Source of the DNA: Paenibacillus sp. XY044
GTDB lineage: Bacteria > Bacillota > Bacilli > Paenibacillales > Paenibacillaceae
Assembly: GCF_002257645.1 (NCBI RefSeq)
Contig: NZ_NQMO01000002.1
Location: 1,054,001-1,118,000 of the forward strand
Direction of reading: 5' to 3'
DNA: 64,000 bases
Of this stretch, positions 8,760-15,630 are shown piece after piece; the stretch's first letter is position 1; each line of letters opens with the position of its first letter. The notes beneath the pieces were generated by a model. The model saw nothing but the letters and a program-made list of their open reading frames with translations. It was not told the DNA's origin and searched no databases. Made by a program: the position numbers and the translations under genes.

Positions 8760-9305
8760 ATGAAAGAAAAACACGATGCGGAATTAATGAGATTGGTAAA
8801 CGAAAACCACCATCACGCATTAGAGGAGCTTTATGATCGATATATAAAGCTTGTCTACAGCTTTGTTATGAAGTTTTGCAATGGGAATGAGGATAAGACG
8901 AAAGAGATTATTCAGTTGGTCTTTTTGAGGCTATGGACAACAAACAGCCAATACGACCCCGCTCAAGGGAGCTTTGTTAATTGGCTCCTCACGATTACCC
9001 GCAATATTTGCATTGACTACCTTCGCAAAGAGAAGAGGCATACTGAGCACCATCAAGAGGAACATGAAGAGATCGCCGACCCTGCCAATGAAATCGAGCA
9101 ACGAGTAAATAGTAATAATATTGCGATGGCGAAAAACAAATTGCCGACGGCGCAAAGAAAATTAATCGATTTGCTTTATTGGAAAGGGTATTCTCTTTCA
9201 GAGATCGCCAAGCTGGAACAAGAGCCGCTCGGTACGATTAAAAGCAGGCTTCACCAGGCTCTTAAAGGATTGAGAAAGCATCTGGAACTGGAGGATATAA
9301 AATAA
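8760..9305 (+). CDS. ECF-type RNA polymerase sigma factor
   Basis: 181 residues. Region 2 is seen as LEELYDRYIKLVYSF...FLRLW and NWLLTITRNICIDYLRK; region 4 as LPTAQRKLIDLLYWKGYSLSEIAKLE with GTIKSRLHQALKGLRK as recognition helix. Start at ATG 8760 behind GCAGGGAG. The anti-sigma gene begins one base after its stop, the standard arrangement for an ECF pair. The neighbouring secreted lipoprotein and AcfC-like protein may be regulon members (inference from location). No clear self-promoter was identified. Confidence 0.92.
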   Translation: MKEKHDAELMRLVNENHHHALEELYDRYIKLVYSFVMKFCNGNEDKTKEIIQLVFLRLWTTNSQYDPAQGSFVNWLLTITRNICIDYLRKEKRHTEHHQEEHEEIADPANEIEQRVNSNNIAMAKNKLPTAQRKLIDLLYWKGYSLSEIAKLEQEPLGTIKSRLHQALKGLRKHLELEDIK

Positions 9306-9306
9306 A

Positions 9307-10029
9307 ATGAAAAGAGAGTGCGACCATTTAATTCCATATATAGCGAATGAGCTCAAGGAGAGCGAACACATGGCCTTTGTCGAACATTTAAAGAATTGTA
9401 CGGATTGCAAGAAAGAATATCAGGAATTGTCCCAGGCATGGCATGCTTTGCCGTTTGATTATACCGAAATCGAGGTGCCTGAATCGCTAAAAGATGAGGT
9501 GCTGGGGTTTGTTTTTGATCGCAAAAGGAGAAGCGTTACGGAAACATTCATGACTAAGATGAGCAAGCTTGCCATGATGCTCAAAAGCCAGTTCACTCCA
9601 GTTTCAGCCAGTATCGTGGCCGTCTTGTTGCTCGTGACTATTGGCTTTGGAATAGCGAATGTACAGGACAAAAATCGCCATGCCGAAAATATCCCTATTG
9701 AAATTTTAGCGGCCATTCCCTTAAAAGCAGCCAATCACAGCCACCCGGGAACAAACGGCATCGCCTATATTGTCCAGCAGGGATCAGCGAAAAATTTGGT
9801 GGTGCAGGTACACGAATTGCCCAGCGTCGAAGCTTCACAGGTTTACCAGGTTTGGCTGCTGAAAAACGGCACGAGGGAAAATGGCGGCATATTCAAGCCG
9901 GACGAACACGGATCCGGAATACTGACCTACCAGCTCGCCGCAGGGCAGACTTTTGATCAAATCGGTATCACCGTTGAACCGGACACCAACAGCAGCCAGC
10001 CAAGGGGAGAAAAAATAGCCGGGTCATAG
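9307..10029 (+). CDS. Anti-sigma factor, zinc-finger and RskA-like C-terminal domain
   Basis: 240 residues. The N-terminus is a ZAS-type zinc finger (AFVEHLKNCTDC, HxxxCxxC) that normally clamps the partner sigma factor. A single membrane segment lies near residues 98-115 (SIVAVLLLVTIGFGIA). The extracellular C-terminus resembles the RskA/anti-sigma-K domain: VQVHELPSVEASQVYQVWLL, then GVEPDTNSSQP-like ending. It starts one base after the sigma gene and would hold that factor at the membrane until a signal, probably outside the cell, is received. The signal is unknown. Confidence 0.9.
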   Translation: MKRECDHLIPYIANELKESEHMAFVEHLKNCTDCKKEYQELSQAWHALPFDYTEIEVPESLKDEVLGFVFDRKRRSVTETFMTKMSKLAMMLKSQFTPVSASIVAVLLLVTIGFGIANVQDKNRHAENIPIEILAAIPLKAANHSHPGTNGIAYIVQQGSAKNLVVQVHELPSVEASQVYQVWLLKNGTRENGGIFKPDEHGSGILTYQLAAGQTFDQIGITVEPDTNSSQPRGEKIAGS

Positions 10030-10039
10030 ATGGTAACAG

Positions 10040-10096
10040 AAAAGGACAGATATATTTTGTGGCATAGCCCCGTCAAGTTCTATCGATGTCCTTTTT
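10040..10096 (+). terminator. Possible terminator after the anti-sigma gene
   Basis: AAAAGGACA and TGTCCTTTTT can pair across a loop of about 38 bases that itself has GATA/TATC complementarity. Weak, because the loop is long. Confidence 0.4.
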
Positions 10097-10172
10097 CGTT
10101 TGTCTACCTGAAGGGGATAATATCAGATCCGGAAGTCCTTTTTCTTTTTGGCTCAGGAACATAGGACAGGTC

Positions 10173-10191
10173 AATGTAATATTGTTACATT
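10173..10191. promoter_or_regulatory. Palindrome upstream of the GMC oxidoreductase
   Basis: AATGTAA-TATTG-TTACATT, a perfect 7+7 inverted repeat 26 bp before the start codon, in the position of an operator. The regulator is unknown; no regulator gene is adjacent. Confidence 0.45.
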
Positions 10192-10216
10192 AGACCATTT
10201 AATAAGGGGAGTTTTG

Positions 10217-11830
10217 ATGAGCCAGAAATTAACCTTTGATTATATCATCGTAGGAACAGGTCCTGCTGGCGCAGTCATCGCCAAAACATTAAGTGATAAT
10301 AAAGAAGTATCGGTTCTTGTCTTGGAGGCCGGTGAAAACAACGATAAGGATACACCCATTAGGGATTCTACATTCGCTCCTGAACTGGAAGAACTATTCT
10401 CCCCCCAATACTTCTGGCAAGCGGAAGGAGTTCCGCAAGAGGGGCTGGATGAACGCTCGTTTGAATGGACTACGGGGCGCCTCTTGGGCGGGGGATCCTC
10501 GATTAACGGGGAGCAGTATGTGCGGCCTACATCAGCCGTTTTTAGGGAATGGGAAAAGCTCTTAGGTCCGCTTTGGTCACCTAGGCGGGCCATTCGTCGG
10601 TTCAAGAAGTTAGAAAAGTATAACGGAGAAACCGATAATTCAAAAGCACGGGGATACAGTGGTCGGATCGATATAAGGCAGGCCCCGGTACAGCCTACAT
10701 CTATGGCGGAAAAGCTCACTTCAGCCATTGAGAAGGCTACAGGTTTTCCGGAGATCCTTGACTATAACGATCCTAAAACACCCCTGGGTCCATTTACCCG
10801 TTGGCAGTTGTATCAAAATCCAAATGGTCGAAGGGAAAATTCCTCCACAGCCTTTCTCTCTTCGGATATCATGACGCCTTCCGGCCGCGGTGTAAACGGC
10901 AGAAAACTAAAAGTTTTCTTTAAATCAACGGCTCTACGCGTGCTTTTTGACAAGAAACGCGCCACGGGCGTGGAATTCCTAAAAGAAGGAAAACGCATTC
11001 GAGCTTACGCACAAAAAAAGGTGATCATATCTGCGGGCATCAATAGCGCTCAACTATTAATGCTATCCGGAATTGGGCCGGCTGCATTACTTAAAGAAGC
11101 AGGTATCCCTGTGGTTTTTAATAACCCGAACGTAGGCAAGAGGTTGAGAAATCACACACTTAACTTTGCCGCATTCACCACCAATCCGAACGATAATGCC
11201 CTGCCTGCGAATGATCTGAATGCCCTTTATACAGGGGGAGCCTTTTTGCCCGATCCGACGGGTGTAAACAGCAATCGCCGGGCGGTTCAGCTTATTGGCA
11301 TTGGTTCCGACAGCATGTTAACCTTAGCGGTACTTTACTTGCGCCCCAAGAGCCGAGGCTCGATTAAGATCCAGAACAAGGATCCGCTTAAAATCGTGCT
11401 TGCGGATGAAGGATTTCTCGCCAATCCGGCTGACATGGAAGCCGTTAAACATATTTTTAAAACCTATGTTAAAAATATAGCGGCAGAACTCGCATCCATC
11501 GATCCGTCATACCAGCTTGTTTCACCCACACTGGATATGATTGAGGACGACTCGCAATTGGAGGAGTTTATTAAACAGAATTTCGACCATAATCATCACC
11601 AGCAAGGCTCCCTTCGCATGGCTCCGTTAAAAAAGGGTGGGGTTGTCGATTCAAGGGGAAACGTGCACGGGGTAGAAGATTTAATCGTTGCAGACGCTTC
11701 TATCATTCCATTTACGGTGGATGGTAATACTTCAGCCGCTACTTTCCTTATTGGTTATACGATTGCAAGGCAATTGATATTACCGGATAAAAAAGGCAGA
11801 AGACAGCCAGACGAGAGCGACGAAGAGTAA
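10217..11830 (+). CDS. GMC-family FAD-dependent oxidoreductase
   Basis: 537 residues from the ATG at 10217 (AAGGGGA six bases upstream). FAD-binding GxGxxG motif at DYIIVGTGPAGAVIA; GMC signature GGGSSINGEQYVRP; second signature SAGINSAQLLMLSGIGPA; C-terminal catalytic histidine region FDHNHHQQGSLRMAP and FAD contact VDGNTSAATFLIG. The family includes choline and alcohol dehydrogenases and sugar oxidases; the substrate is unknown. No signal peptide is seen. It is a single-gene unit with a palindrome upstream and a strong hairpin downstream. Confidence 0.9.
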   Translation: MSQKLTFDYIIVGTGPAGAVIAKTLSDNKEVSVLVLEAGENNDKDTPIRDSTFAPELEELFSPQYFWQAEGVPQEGLDERSFEWTTGRLLGGGSSINGEQYVRPTSAVFREWEKLLGPLWSPRRAIRRFKKLEKYNGETDNSKARGYSGRIDIRQAPVQPTSMAEKLTSAIEKATGFPEILDYNDPKTPLGPFTRWQLYQNPNGRRENSSTAFLSSDIMTPSGRGVNGRKLKVFFKSTALRVLFDKKRATGVEFLKEGKRIRAYAQKKVIISAGINSAQLLMLSGIGPAALLKEAGIPVVFNNPNVGKRLRNHTLNFAAFTTNPNDNALPANDLNALYTGGAFLPDPTGVNSNRRAVQLIGIGSDSMLTLAVLYLRPKSRGSIKIQNKDPLKIVLADEGFLANPADMEAVKHIFKTYVKNIAAELASIDPSYQLVSPTLDMIEDDSQLEEFIKQNFDHNHHQQGSLRMAPLKKGGVVDSRGNVHGVEDLIVADASIIPFTVDGNTSAATFLIGYTIARQLILPDKKGRRQPDESDEE

Positions 11831-11859
11831 TTGACCCATCTTATTCATAAAGAATTCAA

Positions 11860-11889
11860 AAGTCCCCGGGTTCGAAAACCCGGGGACTT
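11860..11889. terminator. Strong hairpin between convergent GMC and DUF1259 genes
   Basis: Perfect 13-bp arms AAGTCCCCGGGTT / AACCCGGGGACTT with a CGAA tetraloop. T-rich on the minus-strand exit only, so it suits the DUF1259 genes best but can serve both. Confidence 0.8.
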
Positions 11890-11912
11890 GAGAGCTTTGC
11901 TCCTTGTTGATA

Positions 11913-12332
11913 TTAACCCAAGAATTTAATGGATTGTTTCGTTTTTCTTGCAAATGCAATGGGATCATCGACCGACTCCCAGTGAACATACATGAGGCGC
12001 GGATTCTCGAATAACCAGTGATTGTGGACTGCCGTTACTGTAATCCCGTTTTTGCGGAGATTTGTCAGCAATCGGTTGACTTGATTTTGGAAGAGAGCCG
12101 TTTCCCCTAAACAGAGGGCACGACCCGAACTATTCAGGGATTCGAATGAGAACAGTTGATACCGGACCAAAGGAGAAGTGGTACGTCTTCCTAATATAGA
12201 GGCTCTAATGACTCTGTTTCTGGAGACAAAACAAACCGGACCTTTTGTAATTTCATGCTCCGTTCCACCTAAAATCGTTGAGAATTCGTCACATAGTTTT
12301 TTAAAGCGAGGACTTACTTTAACTTGCGCCAT
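11913..12332 (-). CDS. DUF1259 (LppY/LpqO-like) family protein, copy 1
   Basis: 139 residues, ATG at 12332 behind a GGAGGATG ribosome site. Reads MAQVKVSPRFKKLCDEF, then SFESLNSSGRALCLGETALFQNQVN, VTAVHNHWLFENPRLMYVHWES and IKFLG at the end, the hallmarks of DUF1259. The HNHW...H pattern could bind a metal (inference). The molecular function is unknown. It is a tandem duplicate of the next gene, same length, and clearly diverged. No signal peptide, unlike the actinobacterial LppY lipoproteins. Confidence 0.85.
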   Translation of the reverse strand: MAQVKVSPRFKKLCDEFSTILGGTEHEITKGPVCFVSRNRVIRASILGRRTTSPLVRYQLFSFESLNSSGRALCLGETALFQNQVNRLLTNLRKNGITVTAVHNHWLFENPRLMYVHWESVDDPIAFARKTKQSIKFLG

Positions 12333-12386
12333 CCGAAATCATCCTCCCACGAAATGATATACTTACAAACGGATCGTTCAACGGCA

Positions 12387-12806
12387 TTAACCCAAAAATT
12401 TAATGGATTCTTTTGTTTTTCTAGCAAATGCAACAGGATTATCAATGGATTCCCAGTGCATATACATTAAGCGAGGTTGTTCTTTCAGCCAGTGATTATG
12501 GACCGCTGTGACTTTTATCCCGCGTTTACGGAGATTCGACATCAATTGATTCACCTGATTTTGATGAACGGCAGTTTCACCCAGACAAAGTGCGCGGCCC
12601 GACTTATCAAGAGATTCGAAGGAAAACATTTGCATTTGAACCAAAGGGGAACGCGTTCTTTTTCTCAGAATGGTCGCTCTTAAATTCGTCATCCGCGTGA
12701 CAAAGCAAACCGGACCTGCGTCAACTTCCGATTCACCCCCCAATATTTTCCCGAATTGGGTACAAAGCTTTTTGAACTGCGGACTAACCTTTACTTGTTC
12801 TGCCAT
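12387..12806 (-). CDS. DUF1259 (LppY/LpqO-like) family protein, copy 2
   Basis: 139 residues. Start set at ATG 12806, seven bases after AGGAGG, rather than the adjacent ATG at 12809 or the frame start at 12827; this gives exactly the length of the paralogue at 11913. Shares VKVSPQFKKLC, GRALCLGETAVHQNQVN and AVHNHWLKEQPRLMYMHWES with it. The two are head-to-tail with 54 bp between them and are probably cotranscribed towards the hairpin at 11860. Function unknown. Confidence 0.85.
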   Translation of the reverse strand: MAEQVKVSPQFKKLCTQFGKILGGESEVDAGPVCFVTRMTNLRATILRKRTRSPLVQMQMFSFESLDKSGRALCLGETAVHQNQVNQLMSNLRKRGIKVTAVHNHWLKEQPRLMYMHWESIDNPVAFARKTKESIKFLG

Positions 12807-12928
12807 CATAAGTCCTCCTTTTATCAAGTTCTATGTATTCTATGATCAAAAAAGAAAGTTGCGTGGACCGATAACATAGGGTACTTCGCATAAGAAAACG
12901 AACATTCGATATTACGCATGACAAACGC

Positions 12929-12956
12929 TTGACGGACAGAAGCATCTTGTGATAGT
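12929..12956 (+). promoter_or_regulatory. Candidate promoter of the cfr-like leader transcript
   Basis: TTGACG (12929-12934), 16 bases, GATAGT (12951-12956), lying 37 bp before the leader ORF. The -35 has five of six consensus bases and the -10 four of six. Confidence 0.5.
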
Positions 12957-12993
12957 TTCTTCAGTATAAAAATGAAAAGGGAGGGATAAAGCG

Positions 12994-13125
12994 ATGACGA
13001 TTTCTGAGATTGTAGATGATCAGGTGAACCTGTCTTTAAGAGCGATGTTTGACAAGGTTCACCAAATCACATACACAATTCAGATACCGGAACTTTATCC
13101 TTCTATGCATAGATATGGTGAGTGA
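12994..13125 (+). CDS. Leader ORF (43 codons) upstream of the cfr-like gene
   Basis: ATG at 12994 with GGGAGGG eight bases upstream; reads MTISEIVDDQVNLSLRAMFD, then KVHQITYTIQIPELYPSMHR and YGE. It is preceded by a promoter-like sequence and followed by two terminator-like hairpins before the cfr-like start. The stop codon (13123-13125) lies inside the 5' arm of the first hairpin, so a ribosome held near the end of this frame would prevent that hairpin from forming. This is the architecture expected for ribosome-mediated transcription attenuation by an antibiotic. It could alternatively be a small protein in its own right. No family recognised. Confidence 0.6.
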   Translation: MTISEIVDDQVNLSLRAMFDKVHQITYTIQIPELYPSMHRYGE

Positions 13126-13154
13126 CTTATTTTTTAGATAGTCGCTTGTTTTTG
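13121..13154 (+). promoter_or_regulatory. First attenuator hairpin of the cfr-like leader
   Basis: AGTGACT (13121-13127) pairs with AGTCGCT (13140-13146; one G-U pair) and is followed by TGTTTTTG. The 5' arm contains the leader stop codon. Confidence 0.5.
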
Positions 13155-13172
13155 TATAGCTAGGTTAATGTA

Positions 13173-13209
13173 ACGCAAAAAGCACCGGTAAGCTGGTGCT
13201 TTTTTGCGT
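13173..13209 (+). terminator. Second, strong attenuator/terminator before the cfr-like gene
   Basis: ACGCAAAAAGCACC (13173-13186) and GGTGCTTTTTTGCGT (13195-13209) form a near-perfect long stem with an 8-base loop and an internal U-run. It lies between the leader ORF and the methyltransferase start with no other gene to terminate, so it probably acts as an attenuator. Confidence 0.75.
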
Positions 13210-13238
13210 TTTCTCCGTTTAAGAGGAGATCGTTAACG

Positions 13239-14279
13239 ATGAAGCATAGTTCTAAATACGAGAAAATCCGTCAGATCCTATCGGCGCTTAAACAACCTGA
13301 TTATAGATACAGGCAAATTACGGAAGCCATTTTCAAGCAGAAAATCGGACATTTTGAAGAAATGACCAACTTGCCTAAAGTCGTAAGAAACGAATTCATC
13401 AAGGAGATCGGTGACAATGTAATGAGCATTACGCCCAAAATCGTGCAGCAGTCCAAACAAGTAAGCAAAATCCTTTTTACTATCCCCGGTGACGAACATA
13501 TTGAGTCCGTGAAGTTAAGTTATAAAGACGGCTGGGAATCCTATTGTATCTCATCCCAGTGCGGCTGCGGTTTTGGTTGTACGTTTTGTGCTACGGGAAC
13601 GCTTGGTTTGAAGAGAAATCTCACAACGGATGAAATCACAGACCAGCTTCTTTATTTCACCTTGCATAATCACCCGTTGGATAGTGTGTCCTTTATGGGG
13701 ATGGGCGAGGCACTCGCAAATCCATATGTATATGATGCTTTACAGGTGCTGACGGATCCTCAGCTTTTTGGATTGGGGCATCGGAGAATTACCGTGTCTA
13801 CCATAGGTATACTGCCTGGAGTAAAGAGGTTAACGAGGGATTTCCCGCAGATCAATTTAACTTTTTCTCTTCACTCCCCGTTTCAGGATCAGAGGAGCGA
13901 GTTAATGCCTATCAATCATCATTTTCCGTTGGGAGAAGTTTTGGCGGTGTTGGATGAGCATATCCAGAATACGAAGCGAAAAGTCTACATTGCTTATATC
14001 CTTCTAAGGGGAATCAATGATTCGACCAAACATGCTGAAGCCGTTGCTGATTTATTGCGTGGAAGGGGCTCATGGGAACATTTATATCATGTCAACCTCA
14101 TCCCTTATAATTCTACCGATGCCACCCCACAAAGTTATAAAGAATCGGATCAAAACAGTATAAATATGTTTCTTAAAGTCTTAAAGTCCAAAGGAGTCAA
14201 CGTCACCGTCAGAACCCAGTTTGGTTCTGATATCAACGCAGCTTGCGGGCAGCTGTACGGATCAAATCAAGCCAAATGA
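13239..14279 (+). CDS. cfr: Cfr-like 23S rRNA (adenine-2503) C8-methyltransferase
   Basis: 346 residues, ATG behind AGAGGAG. A radical-SAM methyltransferase of the RlmN/Cfr superfamily with CX3CX2C at Cys110, Cys114, Cys117 (CGCGFGCTFCATG). The two further conserved cysteines fit Cys103 (WESYCISSQ) and Cys336 (NAACGQLYG), equivalent to the catalytic and methyl-carrying residues. Cfr-type rather than RlmN-type wording runs throughout: SFMGMGEALAN, STIGILPGVK, TFSLHSPF, RKVYIAYILL, LYHVNLIPYN. Cfr adds a methyl at C8 of A2503 and protects ribosomes from phenicols, lincosamides, oxazolidinones, pleuromutilins and streptogramin A; Bacillales carry chromosomal relatives (Clb proteins). It sits behind an attenuator leader and about 660 bp before a variant L4 gene. 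Resistance activity is inferred, not shown. Confidence 0.9.
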   Translation: MKHSSKYEKIRQILSALKQPDYRYRQITEAIFKQKIGHFEEMTNLPKVVRNEFIKEIGDNVMSITPKIVQQSKQVSKILFTIPGDEHIESVKLSYKDGWESYCISSQCGCGFGCTFCATGTLGLKRNLTTDEITDQLLYFTLHNHPLDSVSFMGMGEALANPYVYDALQVLTDPQLFGLGHRRITVSTIGILPGVKRLTRDFPQINLTFSLHSPFQDQRSELMPINHHFPLGEVLAVLDEHIQNTKRKVYIAYILLRGINDSTKHAEAVADLLRGRGSWEHLYHVNLIPYNSTDATPQSYKESDQNSINMFLKVLKSKGVNVTVRTQFGSDINAACGQLYGSNQAK

Positions 14280-14318
14280 TTTTGCTGCTTGAACCATCAT
14301 TTCAAGGAGTGAGTCTCA

Positions 14319-14582
14319 GTGAGATATATTAACGCCTCTGCCGTCTTGCCGGAAGAGTTAGTCGAAAAATTACAAGAATTTGTTCAGGGGGAGTACCTCT
14401 ATATTCCCGCTATAAAAAATCAACATCGAAGCTGGGGAGAGTTATCAGGCGCCCGAAAAGAGATCAACCAAAGAAACCGTGAAATATTAAAAGCATATTT
14501 ATTAGGAGCATCCGTCGAGGAACTCTCGGAATCGTTCTATTTGTCAATCTATGCGATCAGAAAAATAATTCATCAGAAGTAG
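14319..14582 (+). CDS. CD3324-family small HTH (Mor-like) protein, copy 1
   Basis: 87 residues from a GTG start with AAGGAG ten bases upstream. Sequence MRYINASAVLPEELVEKLQE, then VQGEYLYIP, WGELSGARKEINQRNREI and ASVEELSESFYLSIYAIRKI. The last part is a plausible helix-turn-helix, as in Mor/CD3324-type proteins. It begins 39 bp after the cfr-like stop with no terminator between, so it is probably cotranscribed with it, and it is closed by a terminator at 14593. A paralogue is at 30212. A DNA-binding role is inferred; targets are unknown. Confidence 0.8.
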   Translation: MRYINASAVLPEELVEKLQEFVQGEYLYIPAIKNQHRSWGELSGARKEINQRNREILKAYLLGASVEELSESFYLSIYAIRKIIHQK

Positions 14583-14592
14583 AAATGGATTT

Positions 14593-14649
14593 CCCCCCTC
14601 AAGCAAACCGTGCTAAAGGAAGCATGATGTGACTTGTAGGGGGTTTTTT
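14593..14649 (+). terminator. Terminator closing the cfr-like/CD3324 unit
   Basis: CCCCCTCAAG pairs with CTTGTAGGGGG across a loop of about 30 bases that has internal pairing, then six T. Separates this unit from the L4 leader. Confidence 0.65.
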
Positions 14650-14665
14650 ATACTAAATACTACAG

Positions 14666-14752
14666 TACCATTCCGTATATAGATCAAGAAATTTCAATCT
14701 GTTAACGTATAGATGTGGGCAAATGATTAAATTTATTATTCTTTGAATGGTA
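14666..14752. repeat. Inverted repeat in the L4 leader region
   Basis: TACCATTC (14666-14673) and GAATGGTA (14745-14752), perfect 8-bp arms 71 bases apart, the second lying just before the leader-peptide ribosome site. May be a long-range RNA pairing or a protein site. No convincing promoter was found here. Confidence 0.35.
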
Positions 14753-14771
14753 TCAAGAGGAGGTCGAAGTA

Positions 14772-14807
14772 ATGGATGCTATCGTAAATACTTCGGTTGT
14801 CATGTAA
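14772..14807 (+). CDS. 11-codon leader peptide upstream of the variant L4 gene
   Basis: MDAIVNTSVVM with a strong ribosome site (AAGAGGAGGT, eight bases before the ATG). Its stop codon overlaps the 5' arm of a long stem-loop (14806-14873), the arrangement used by erm-type leader peptides. The rest of 14583-14940 holds the upstream terminator and non-coding leader. Called from size, ribosome site and position only. Confidence 0.55.
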   Translation: MDAIVNTSVVM

Positions 14808-14873
14808 GTAAACATAAAGGAATGATGATTTAAAATACAAGTAACAGCTGAATATCATTATTTATGCTTACTT
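14806..14873 (+). promoter_or_regulatory. Stem-loop in the variant L4 leader
   Basis: AAGTAAACATAAA (14806-14818) pairs with TTTATGCTTACTT (14861-14873) at 12 of 13 positions, with an inner AATGAT/ATCATT stem. No U-tail follows, so it is more like an erm-type translational switch than a terminator. GATGAT in the inner part can alternatively pair with ATCATC just before the L4 ribosome site. Confidence 0.55.
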
Positions 14874-14940
14874 AAGGCTAATCGTTCCTGCGTATATTCA
14901 TGCACAATATGTCTAGAGGATCATCAGGAGGTATTAAGCT

Positions 14941-15564
14941 TTGTTAAAAGTTTCCGTATATGATATGGAAGGTAGAATGACTGGTGATATGGAGCTCGAA
15001 GAATCTATCTTCGGTATCGTCCCGAACGAATCCGTTCTACATGATGCGGTTGTCAACCATCTCGCAAATAAGCGCAGCGGGACTCACTCCACATTAACTC
15101 GTGGCGAAGTTAGAGGCGGAGGCCGAAAGCCTTATAAACAAAATAAAATTGATAAATCTAGAGCGGGTTCGACTCGTATGCCACACTGGCGTCATGGAGG
15201 GGTCGCATTTGGTCCCAAACCTCGCGACTATGGTTATCGCCTGAATAAAAAGGTCAAGCGTCTCGCGATCAAATCGGCTTTGTCGGCTAAAGTACAAGAT
15301 AACGAGCTCATTGTAGTCGACAGCATTCAATTAGAGAGTTACAGGACAAAGTCCATCGTTGCCATGCTTAATGCTCTGGATGCCAATAGGAAAGCACTTA
15401 TAGTCATACCTGAAAAAGATCATATGGTCTATAAAAGTGCAAATAACATTCCGGGTGTGCAAACAACAGAAGCCGATTCGCTGAATGTATATGATATTCT
15501 GAATTGCGATACGTTCATTATTACTAAAGATGCTGTAAGAATGGTTACGGAGATCTATGTTTAG
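14941..15564 (+). CDS. rplD: Isolated ribosomal protein L4 copy with altered tunnel loop
   Basis: 207 residues, the normal L4 length, from a TTG start with AGGAGG nine bases upstream. Clear L4 features: RGGGRKP, RAGSTRMPHWRHGGVAFGP, YRLNKKVKRLAIKSALSAK and a C-terminal Rossmann-like half ending TKDAVRMVTEIYV. Ordinary L4 lies in the S10 operon; none of its neighbours (S10, L3, L23, L2) is present, so this is a stand-alone copy. The loop reaching into the exit tunnel normally reads KPWRQKGTGRAR (residues 63-74); here it reads KPYKQNKIDKSR, changing the 69-71 GTG hotspot of macrolide/oxazolidinone resistance to KID. Probably an alternative L4 used under drug stress (inference). Confidence 0.9.
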   Translation: MLKVSVYDMEGRMTGDMELEESIFGIVPNESVLHDAVVNHLANKRSGTHSTLTRGEVRGGGRKPYKQNKIDKSRAGSTRMPHWRHGGVAFGPKPRDYGYRLNKKVKRLAIKSALSAKVQDNELIVVDSIQLESYRTKSIVAMLNALDANRKALIVIPEKDHMVYKSANNIPGVQTTEADSLNVYDILNCDTFIITKDAVRMVTEIYV

Positions 15565-15595
15565 GAAGTAAATCAATTTCATACACACCTCTATT

Positions 15596-15630
15596 AGCCT
15601 GAATCCCAAGAGGATCAGGCTTTTTAGTTT
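15596..15630 (+). terminator. Terminator after the L4 copy
   Basis: AGCCTGAATCC and GGATCAGGCT around a short loop, followed by TTTTTAGTTT. Confidence 0.85.

Noticed and set aside
13239..14279. Methyltransferase as the housekeeping RlmN
   Set aside because: Motif wording around the cysteines (ISSQCGCGFGCTFCATG) and the C-terminus matches Cfr rather than RlmN, and it has a leader typical of resistance genes.
14941..15564. L4 gene as part of the housekeeping S10 operon
   Set aside because: No S10, L3, L23, L2 or other ribosomal protein gene adjoins it; flanked by terminators and an AraC gene.
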